A DNA stretch of 64,000 bases, from positions 1 to 64,000 of the forward strand of contig JAUJYZ010000153.1 in assembly GCA_033675265.1 (NCBI GenBank), given 5' to 3'. Under the pieces are notes generated by a model. The model did not search any database. It saw nothing but the letters and a program-made list of their open reading frames with translations, and was not told the DNA's origin. The position numbers and the translations under genes are program-made. Shown piece after piece: positions 55,411 to 64,000 of the stretch; positions within the stretch are counted from its first letter, which is position 1; the number at the start of each line of letters is the position of its first letter. The DNA comes from Actinostola sp. cb2023. Its lineage: Eukaryota; Cnidaria; Anthozoa; Actiniaria; Actinostolidae.

Positions 55411-56736
55411 GTTTTACGCAAGGAAGATAAGAGTCGTTATGACTTATTTTCGGTCAAGGACGTTCTGTGCTGTGATTATGTTCAGTCGTTGAAAGACCAT
55501 TAAATCATCCAAACCACTCGCCAGCGTAGGTCTTCACTGTAAGCTCCGAGGCATGGCTAATCATATATGCAGTTAATAAACCGCTTCAGTTATTTCTACC
55601 CATACTCCCGTTCGGTCTAGTCGCGTAATCGTTAGGCCGGTTAACGACAACATTTTCTGAAATAGCTATATTCACCACTACTACTTACCAACACTGAGGG
55701 GGATAATTGTTTTTGCATTTACCAAATCAGTTGGATAATCAAAGTAGCTGTAGCTGTAGCGAAACGAGACGCCATTTTGAATCTCGTCCCAAAACAGTGA
55801 ATAACTAAGGATATTCCAAGTTATGGGAGCCAGTCAAAACGCGCCAAGATTTGGTTTAATACTAACGACGAATAATGACGAAAAATGATATCGATAATGT
55901 TATCAATATAATAATAATAATGATAATAATAATAATGATAAAACTTTATTACTGTGTCAAAATACCTAGTTTACATGACGGTAAACTAATTGGGGACACC
56001 TATCTAAGGCCTACAGACTTAATTTCGCGCGTACTTAATTTCGCGATTTTATTAATATAGCATTTCGCTAACTTACCATTTTGTGCTATTTTTAGAAACA
56101 TTTTCAAATTTCAAAAATTCATATCTCTGGATTGAATGACGATATCTGAGATATTTTTTCTGTAATAACTTTATTGTTACATGTTCTTTCGTAATGCCAT
56201 GATCAAATTATTGTTGTTCTGAATTACATTCTTTTTGTTGACACAAAAATCGATAAAATCAAAAATCCCAAACGACACGATTTCTTGAATTGACATAATC
56301 TGTCATTTTGATTGGATTAAAAGTGTAGAAGTTAAACTATAATGAAACATTTTTAGTGCTTTCTAAGGGAGCTGGTTGCTTACGAGAGTGGTCACTTTCA
56401 GAGAGAGTTGACTATAACTTTTTACACTGTGATACATATGAACTCACGTTTAACTTCCTTGCTACAGCATCATATGCATATTCCCCAGCTCGACTGGCAG
56501 GGAAATTAGGGTGGGTTGAATGTGCACCTTCAAATTTGTTTTCTGAAAATGCAGAAGTTATGAAAATATATTAAAGTGCAAACATTAGTCATATACATGT
56601 AGAACCCAATCTCTATAATTATTTTTATTCGTGAACACTCATATTTTCCACTGTTCAAGGTGCCATAATAATAATATTGAAATATTACGCAGGCTAGTTG
56701 TCAATCAGTTGATCAACGGCCGAGTGCTGTTACATG
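55411..56736. other. Spacer with microsatellite and a MITE end fragment
   Basis: An (ATA/ATG)n microsatellite spans about 55903-55941. A degraded end of the TACAGTCAACTCTC MITE (CTTACGAGAGTGG...GAGAGAGTTGACTATA) lies at about 56375-56415. No gene. Confidence 0.5.
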
Positions 56737-57027
56737 TATACACCTATTTCAAAAATGATTGTCGTAGACATCATTCCATAGGCAATAGGTTTTATGTCGT
56801 TGCAAGACCGAACTGTATCATATGGTAACAGCTTGAATGGCATACATACGATTCAAAATGTGTCTTGGTCTGTTCAAATAAAATAGGTACGATGTCATAC
56901 AACCTTTCATACCCTTTGAGCAATTCAATCTGTTACCATGATGCAGTGCGGTCTTGGAACGGCGTTCGCGTGTAACCTATTGCCTATAGTTTGATGTCCT
57001 CGACAACCCTTTTTTGAAGTAGGTATA
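56737..57027. mobile_element. 291-bp MITE, TATACACCTATTTCAAAAA ends
   Basis: Imperfect inverted arms of about 100 bp include CCATAGGCAATAGGTTTTA / ..AACCTATTGCCTATAG and ATATGGTAACAG / CTGTTACCATG. Confidence 0.7.
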
Positions 57028-57864
57028 GATACCCGATGACATCACTATTGAAAACTTTCTCAAAATATTTTATAAAACAAATAGATTCTATTTTGCATCT
57101 GAACTCAGCTTATAGATGCACAGATGACATCAATAAAATGTGATGAGAACAACAGTGACTCCACTAATAAGTATCGACTTCATCTCATGGCATAGTTTTT
57201 GTTCTCACCACATTGTGATGTCATCTCGCCTTTAGTTAGAGTTTGTTCTTTTTTTTGCACTGAATCATCCTCTGAGTATTCACCACATGTAGTTTCTAGC
57301 TCTCCAGGTAGTAAATGTTATCTTGTTGGTTGCATGTTCATGTTCAGCAACTTTCTTTGTTCCTGAAATTACATGATTGTAATATTGTAACAAATTATGA
57401 TGAAAGTGCACGATTATGCATGACATGTAATGATTATACCGATTAGTGCAGCCAAAACGTCAACCGCTTACTGTTTCTATTTATGCGTGAAAATCGTAAA
57501 ACTAATATATCATACAATAAATTAGTATTCATGAACACTCAATATTTTGGAACAGCTCATGATAACTTTTTTTACGATATAACTGGAATGGCAACATGTA
57601 AATTTTTATACCTACCTTTAATATTAGAAGCACATTCAGTAGTTTGAGCTTACGTATTTCATTTTCGCGGGATATAAACTCATCATAACTGCTATCTGTG
57701 CTGTCGTTAAGCATTGTGGATTCATTGATAGGTGATGCATATATGCAGCAAGGCGTTACCTAAATTGCTGAACACTTGTCACAGCTTTTTTATCTGCTGC
57801 TTTGGTTTCTTTAGACGTCTCTCTTATCCTCTGAAGGACTAAGGGAATGTTCATAAAATACTCT
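57028..57864. other. Spacer without recognised genes
   Basis: A short inverted pair (GATGAGAACAA/TTGTTCTCACC near 57140 and 57203) suggests another degraded MITE. Confidence 0.35.
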
Positions 57865-57908
<44 letters not shown>

Positions 57909-58010
57909 GATGTCAAGGGGGGGGGGGGGGGGCTCCGAAATTGTTAGCCTTTGGCAAGGGGGTGGGGGTTCGGTCTGAAAAAAATTAATCTTCTTAAGGG
58001 GGGGGGGGGG
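57865..58010. repeat. G43, G16 and G13 homopolymer tracts in a G-rich tandem
   Basis: Forty-three uninterrupted G (57865-57907) are followed by two shorter runs at 57917-57932 and 57998-58010, both ending in GGCTCC(A/G)AA. The repeated run-plus-CTCC phrase suggests duplication. The opposite strand reads as polyproline, which is spurious. Confidence 0.95.
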
Positions 58011-58244
58011 CTCCAAAGTTATTATAACCTCCAGTAGGACTGAGAAGAAAAAAAGACTTGTTAAACGCTATTGATGTTAGAGTATATTAACCATAACCAC
58101 TAATTGCCAAAATGCCTACAAATATTTTAACAGTGAAGCTCAAGGCAGATAGCATGTAGACGCTTTATGATTGGCTGATAATAAATAGAACATTGTTATG
58201 TAAATCTATTCATCTCATTTAATATCTTCATCTCATTAAATATG

Positions 58245-58504
58245 TTCTTTGAAATAACGGTAAAATATTTATAATTGAACAAGTAGACAGAGAATAATGA
58301 TTTATTATTATATAACAATGCCATAAAACAGCACTTGAAAAAATCGAGTGAACATGCTCTACTTCAAAACAAATTTTCTCAAAAGTATAACGTCATCTGG
58401 AATTCTGGCCATGATTGATGTTCAGTACTAGGGCTAGTGTACTAGAAACAGGAATAAAAAATTTGGGCACTGTTTTTTGTGCTACGGGAGGTCGATGAAC
58501 ATGG
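58245..58504. repeat. Left TIR of the third large-transposase element
   Basis: Complementary to about 62766-63023 with roughly 90% match by eye, from TTCTTTGAAATAACGG to GAACATGGC. Confidence 0.85.
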
Positions 58505-59158
58505 CCTATTTATTTACACAGTGAAAACGCGCGTGACGAGTGCGTGACAGGTTTGTGCACTTTTGTTGTTTGCAATTTTCTCGCTGAAATTAATTATTTG
58601 AAAGGGCAAACATTCCCCCAAAAAAATTGCTTTTTGTTTGGGAAAAGGCGTAGACATTCTTGAATTTGGAAAATATTGCCTAAAATATAAAATTGATAGG
58701 TTCACATTCATAGGTGCGGCTTCAGTACCGAAAGTGGGAAGTTTTCTGTACTAGTTGCCAAATGAGTTGTAATCAACGTTTACACAAATATTATTAAAGG
58801 GGTACTTTTCAGATCAAAGTTTCATCTTATATGTTTAACTATCGTAAGAAAAAAATCCTTTGAAAGCGGCGAAAGTATGTCGATTACCAATGAACAACAT
58901 CGCGCTAGAGATAGCTATATTTTAGACGTATCAAGAATATTCCACTAAATTTAATGGTAAATGATTTATATATTTTTTCCTATTGGTATTAGTTCTTTAA
59001 TAGCAAACACGCAATTTTGTTTCGCATAGCTAGGGTTTTTGCACTAAATATAATTTATGTAAATTTGCAACATTCAGGGTTACGTCATAGGAGATTCATT
59101 TACACTGTTTGAGAGAAAAAAGACATCAAGTGATTCGCTCTCTGTTTATCGATGTAAA

Positions 59159-61960
59159 ATGGCGAAATTGTGTTCCTTTTTCACGGTCTTAGGTAGCAAG
59201 TGCGGAACTAGTCGAGGTTTTGTGGAATTTCTTCCTCTTAATAGCTGCGATGATGACATTAATTCACATATTCATACTCATCACTTGTCAAGGGAGGATA
59301 CATCAGGATACATTATCAAATTTGAATAAAGTGGAACAGTTGAATATTTTGCAAAAGGCTAGTGAGGACTGTTTGGTGGTGTGCAAAGTAATAGCTCCTG
59401 GCAACGGAAAGAAGCTGTTCGAAATGATGGTGTCGGCACAAAGAGAAAAGTGCGAGGATCCGTTACCTGATGATCTAGTGGTACTTATGACCGTTTACAA
59501 GAACGCCAAAACTAGGAATTTAAAGAAACAAATCCTCAGCCTTTACGCTTATTGGTATCCCATGGACACATTGAAGAAAGTCCACCAGCCGTACGGTAAA
59601 CTATCTACATGGGAAATAAAGCAAGCTCGCTCTCACGCCAACTTACATGGTCCTGGTGCCCTTCCCGAAAATACGAAACAACATCGCGTGTGTCTTGATA
59701 TGGGGAAAGTCGATCACTTCGTGGAATTCATAAATATACCATATTTTTATCAAGACGCTTCCTACGGCAGCAAGATACTTTTCCTGGACAACGGCGAAAG
59801 AATAGAGATGCCTAATGTTGTTAGAACGGTGACAAGATCTACAATGATTGAACAATACATGGAGTGCTGCAAAGAACAAGGTTACGAGCCACTGAATAGG
59901 TCAACGTTATTCAAAATATTGGATGTTCGTGAGGCATCTGAGCGTAAATCGCTCCAGGGATTGGACAATACTGCCGCTGATGGTGCAGCAGGATTTCAGA
60001 CTCTTGAAACACTGGTTGAAACACTTGAGAAAGGGGGGAGGGGTAAGCAATGGTATTCAGATGTTCATCGAAAGCTAAGAGATGGAAAACGCTATCTTAA
60101 GACTGACTACCGCGTGCATTGCCAACAAGACGATTCTACTTGTGCTGACCATTGTCGAAAGTTTGCGCTAAGTGATGCAGTCGATCGCGATTTCCAACAC
60201 ACGTGTTCTCATCAGCACCTGTCAATTTGTGGTGAATGCCAATGGTTGAAAACTGTCTTGTAGGAAGTAAAGCAAGGAATCGAAGGGTCATCCTGGACAC
60301 CTTACAGTCTAGAACAACAAGAGGATCTCCTGTATGACTTTGATCACGCACAATCAGACATCCTGCTGTGGAAAGCGCACATTTTGCGGTCGATAAACCA
60401 GGAAGAAGCGAAACAAGATGCACTGAAAGCAGCAGACTCCGAGTCAGCAATTCTAATTGTGGACTGGGCCATGAAGTTTCTCCAAATAAAGTATCGTGAA
60501 AAACAGTCCAATTGGTTCGGAAAGCGTGGGCTCAGCTGGCATATATCCACTGTTATAACAAAGAATGTCAGCACTGGAAGTGTTGAGCTGAAATCATATG
60601 CACATCTGTTCGATTCGTGCCAACAGGAGAATACCCTAGATGCCGTAAAGAAGGAGCACCCTCAGATAACCAGAGTGAACCTTAGGAGTGACGAAGCTGG
60701 CTGTTACCATAACAACTTTCTCATGGCGGCCGTTAGAGATGCTGGGCAAAGAGTTGGTATCACAGTCAACCAGTACGACTTTTCCGAGCCGCAGTACGGT
60801 AAAGACGTTTGCGATCGGATTCTCTGTCCTATGAAATCATCAATCCGACGATGTTGTAATGAGGGACATGATGTTCTTTATGCCAATGACATGCGTACAT
60901 CGCTCTCCGAACGTCCTCACCGAGGCACAACAGCGTGCGTGTGCTCCATTGATGAAACCAAAAAGACACTCGAAGTGAATAAGATTGACGGTTTCAGTGA
61001 ATATAATAACTTCAAGTTTGAAGTGAATGGAATGCGAGTATGGAGAGCCCATGGTATCGGGCAGGGAAAACTGATTCCATATAAAGATACCATCGCCACA
61101 CCTCAGGGCCCTACAGGTCTCGTTGTAGAGACAGCCTTCTTCCCGTTCCGTGATACACGTATCTACAATACTAAGCCAATATGTAAAACCGAACAACGCA
61201 GCGGTCTTTTCCCTTGCTCTGAACCGGGTGTCAGAGTCATCTTGATGTTGGTGACCACAGCCAAGCGAGTCGAGTTCCTGATACGGTGTATGACACACTC
61301 AGAAGAGAATGGGCAGATAAATTCTTGACCGTGAACAAGAATGAAGAAAGCAGAGCACCTGTAGTGGCTAGTAGTCAGCGACTTCACAAATCTCCAGCCG
61401 ATAGTTCCTGTGGTGGTTTGCAGCTTGGTTGGGCTCTACAAAAACCGCGAAGTGGAGCTGCGCGGTATAGTGCTGGGGTTAGGCAATACCTAACAACGAA
61501 ATTCGACCTCGGAGAGAGAACAGGTAACAAGGCAGATCCTGGAAAGGTTGCTGCTGATATGAGGACAGCGAGAAACCTAGATGGTTCCCGCATGTTTGAC
61601 AGGAAAGACTGGCTAAATAAGAGTCAAGTGCAGGGGTTCTTCTCAAGACTGGCGACCACACGACGCAGGCAAGGGAACATGGAAGTGCAGATGGAGGACG
61701 CATACGCCGACGAAGAAGAGCATGAAAGACTTGAAGTATTGAAAAACGTGGCCGCTCAGCTCGGTCCCAGGCACCCAATCTGCTATGACTCATACTCATT
61801 GTGTGATCTTTCACGAGAGGAGAAACTTAACACCTTCAGTGTAGTTATGCTGAAAGAAACACTAACCTATTTTGAGATATCTTTTGGTTCCAGAGATCGT
61901 AAAAAGAATTTGTTAGCGAGCCTAGCGGCGTATTTGGAGGGCTGTAACTGTCGCCTTTAG
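59159..61960 (+). pseudogene. Third copy of the large zinc-finger transposase
   Basis: ATG 59159 opens MAKLCSFFTVLGSKCG, which parallels the N-terminal exon of the other copies up to HTHHLSRE, then jumps by deletion (near 59300) into the main exon (VEQLNILQKASED). It shares the family landmarks: DHFVEF, REASERKSLQGLDNTAADG, CADHCRKFALSD, IVDWAMKF, RSDEAGCYHNN, DFSEPQYGKDVCDR and CNEGHDVL. A TAG at 60261-60263 interrupts after WLKTVL. The C2H2 region is damaged: CSEPG is followed by a deletion and frameshift (about 61228-61245), removing the second Cys before HLDVGDHS. The tail (GWALQKPRSGAARYSAGVR to EGCNCRL) is open. The frame at the position of the first copy's frameshift is intact here. 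Confidence 0.85.
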
Positions 61961-61990
61961 ATATTTAAACCCGCCCAATCCCGCACCCAA

Positions 61991-62014
61991 CCCCCCCCCC
62001 CCCCCCCCCCCCCC
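61991..62014. repeat. Poly-C tract (24 C)
   Basis: It lies about 30 bp beyond the transposase stop codon. Confidence 0.95.
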
Positions 62015-62614
62015 TCCCCACCCATCTAGGGCTTGACATTGATACATGCGCAACACTCAGTTAAAATACCGTGCGTGATCCGCTCGAAGATTGTGTGGAT
62101 AATTTTACCTGTAATTAGTTTGTTATACACTGGTAAATTAACAACAATATAACAGGGAAAGGTACTGCTGAAAATCAAAAGAAAAAAAGAGAGTATCAAA
62201 GAAATTGATACCCTAGTGCGATTTGGCGGAATGGGCATTTGCCTTGTCAATGTACAATGTACATGTATAGTGTAAATCGTTATTGTACTTCGAGAACGCA
62301 AGGATCAGTGGTTGCCCAGTCCGGCCGAGCCAGAGGCTCATGTGTAAAGCGTTACCGATATAATCTGTCTAAATGGCTAAAGAAGAGTAGGAAAAAAAGG
62401 AACATTTTTATAAATATTTATGCTTTGTTTTGGTTTTCCACGCAAAATCAACTCGAAAAGGCAACGCTAAAAATAACTTCTGTAGCTATTTACAGTTACG
62501 TAACTGAAATCGACATTTTATATATTTTTACGAGTTTGCCAATTGTAGAAATAAATGATTATAAGTAAATGGATAGATTTCATATTTTTTAGTTCAAGGA
62601 ACGTAGACGATTAG
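62015..62614. other. 3' flank inside the third element
   Basis: No gene. A GATCAGTGGTTGCCCAGTCC stretch near 62303 faintly resembles a tRNA-like A box but lacks a matching B box. Confidence 0.3.
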
Positions 62615-62768
62615 CAACTTTGGGTGGCATTCAAAACTGTGTTTGGGAAAAGGCGTAGACATTCTTGAATTTGGAAAATATTTCCTAAAAATATTAAATT
62701 GAGAGGATTAGAGGAGCTTTACAGTGCGTGTCAGAGTTGTTTACAGTTTTGAATGCCACCCAAAGTTG
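62615..62768. repeat. 26-bp arm hairpin next to the right TIR
   Basis: CAACTTTGGGTGGCATTCAA then AACTGT (62615-62640) is the exact complement of 62743-62768. The loop includes the 60-bp motif shared with 58636-58695. Confidence 0.85.
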
Positions 62769-63023
62769 CCATGTTCATTGAACTCCCGTAGCACAAAAAA
62801 CAGAGTGCCCAAAAATTGTATTCCTGTTTCTAGTACACTAGTCCTAGTACTGAACATTGGTCATGGCCAGAATTACAGATCACGTTATACTTTTGAGAAA
62901 ATTTGTTTTGAAGTAGAGCATGTTCACTCGATTTATTCAAGCGCTGTTGTAAGGCATTTTCAAAAAATCATTATTCTCTGTCTACTTGTTCAATTATAAA
63001 TATTTTACCGTTATTTCAAAGAA
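62766..63023. repeat. Right TIR of the third large-transposase element
   Basis: Complement of 58245-58504. Confidence 0.85.
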
Positions 63024-64000
63024 GATATATGAAATAAATCAATGTGTGTATGTCATTTTATTTGAGTTAAAGCGTGATCTTTGAGCACCTTCAGTCCAAA
63101 GCCAAAATTTGACTCTGAAATTGACAATTCTTCGGGTTTTCAACCGTCTTCGAAACGAAAAATGTCGCCAAAATTATCGAAAAAGTGCACTGCACTCCAA
63201 CTTATTGTGATTTTTGTTTATCATATACAGTGTGTTGCCCTAAATACCGGCCGTACCCTAATCCGGCCATTTTAACTTTAAAGCGCTATGATTTTTCTCG
63301 TATATTTCAAAAAATGACAAACAAGATAATGGTATGAATTATTGATGAGTTTAGGTTTTTAACTGCTGTTGTAGGATTCCTGGCCGCTTTTTAGGCGGGA
63401 ATTCAAATGTGTTTTGAATGTAGGTAAAACAATCGCTTCATGTTTTCCTGCATCTTAAGTCATGCGGGCAGTCTTTAAACACGAAGACGCACTATAAAAG
63501 GAGAGGTACCAAAGGTAAGTTCGTTGGATCTGTCAATCAAATCCACCGAGACGTCACAGGGAGAGGATCTCAATAACTGCAAGCTCTATAAATCAATCAA
63601 ATGAACAAGAAACTGTGGAAATAAGTACTAAAAACGCACATGGATAATTTTGTTGTACAATTCACTATCACTTTTCACTTTGGTTAAAAATTATGGTACT
63701 TTGAACTGGAATCGTTAGCCGTTTTGAAGTCGCACGGCTCAGCTCTAGCCAGTATTATTATGCTTATCATTTCTTTCGTAGGTTATCCTAATAACCCCGA
63801 CAAGACATGGAAATGCCATTTGCAAATTAAATATACTCACAGCATAGGTTTCGAAACCTTGCCGGCCTTTACCATAAAAGTACAGAGATGTACAAATGCT
63901 CGACACATTTAGCTCATAAAATACACCTTCGCGAACGACGACACCATAACAATACACAACAAGACAAACCACAACGAGAAGGAACGCATCTTCTGTAATG
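63024..64000. other. Terminal spacer
   Basis: No gene or repeat could be supported. Confidence 0.4.

Larger units (their letters stand above)
58245..63023 (+). mobile_element. 4.8-kb element carrying the third large-transposase copy
   Basis: TIRs of about 260 bp enclose a plus-strand gene of the same family as that at 12-17 kb. The TIR sequence is unrelated to the GAGTCAATC arms, and no clean TTAA was found outside (flanks read ATATG and GATAT). The left interior has a 60-bp motif (58636-58695) repeated in direct orientation at 62641-62701, so the right end was rearranged. The gene is intron-poor compared with the first copy, and its 5' zinc exon is truncated. Confidence 0.75.

Noticed and set aside
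57756..58016. Polyproline protein on the minus strand
   Set aside because: It is the translation of G homopolymers and lacks any domain; the tracts are non-coding repeats.
62281..62345. tRNA-derived SINE or tRNA gene
   Set aside because: A weak A-box-like stretch is present but no B box, no cloverleaf and no tail.
1..64000. CRISPR array, bacterial operon, phage or rRNA content
   Set aside because: Regular short repeats are minisatellite or microsatellite without unique spacers; genes are spliced, and no ribosomal RNA sequence was recognised.

Overview
This looks like a stretch of invertebrate animal DNA, most likely from a marine metazoan such as a cnidarian; that last step rests on remembered family resemblance, not on a search. 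It is AT-rich, its genes carry GT-AG introns in consistent phase, and almost all recognisable coding sequence belongs to transposable elements. I found no convincing single-copy host gene, no rRNA or tRNA, no CRISPR and no bacterial-style operon. The window reads as a nested transposon graveyard with two or three elements that are nearly intact.

Layout. 0.1-2.5 kb: an orphan exon and a two-exon DDE integrase gene (minus). 2.6-3.4 kb: an 18-bp minisatellite. 3.4-4.3 kb: a Helitron-type fragment joining a 2A-like peptide to an OTU protease domain. 5.8-19.2 kb: one ISL2EU-type PIF/Harbinger element with convergent genes, a THAP-DDE transposase (plus) and a SAP-SWIM-YqaJ nuclease (minus). It is split by a LINE fragment, several MITEs and a complete 6,865-bp transposon (11395-18259) with TTAA target duplications, about 0.94-kb terminal inverted repeats (TIRs) and a three-exon gene of about 1,150 codons carrying one frameshift. 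19.5-20.4 kb: Penelope-like direct repeats. 21.2-24.7 kb: a second, decayed copy of the large transposase family, interrupted by a 1,010-bp element whose removal restores the frame. 25.0-26.3 kb: MITEs.

28.8-33.5 kb: a complete tyrosine-recombinase retrotransposon (gag, RT-RNase H, YR, all minus) with the A1-ORFs-B1-A2-B2 split direct repeats of the Ngaro/PAT type, itself hit by a 679-bp TTAA foldback. 35.8-47.3 kb: a 9.8-kb element (C, 37515-47332) with 9-bp target duplications, 90-bp TIRs, a five-exon DUF6589-like protein and a convergent RecQ-type helicase. Another 9-bp-duplication element (B, 35820-37509) landed four bases inside its left end. 49-53.8 kb: broken Bel/Pao, LINE and EnSpm/CACTA-like remnants and a 216-bp palindrome. 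58.2-63.0 kb: a third copy of the large transposase family with its own 260-bp TIRs. Long homopolymer G/C tracts (up to 43 G) punctuate the window.

The strongest candidates for an under-described system are the TTAA-duplicating large-transposase family (three copies, a C2H2 finger plus a DWAM...SDEAGCYH core) and the DUF6589-RecQ two-gene element with 9-bp duplications. In several nested cases, removing the insert with one target copy rejoins the interrupted reading frame, which confirms the insertion boundaries.
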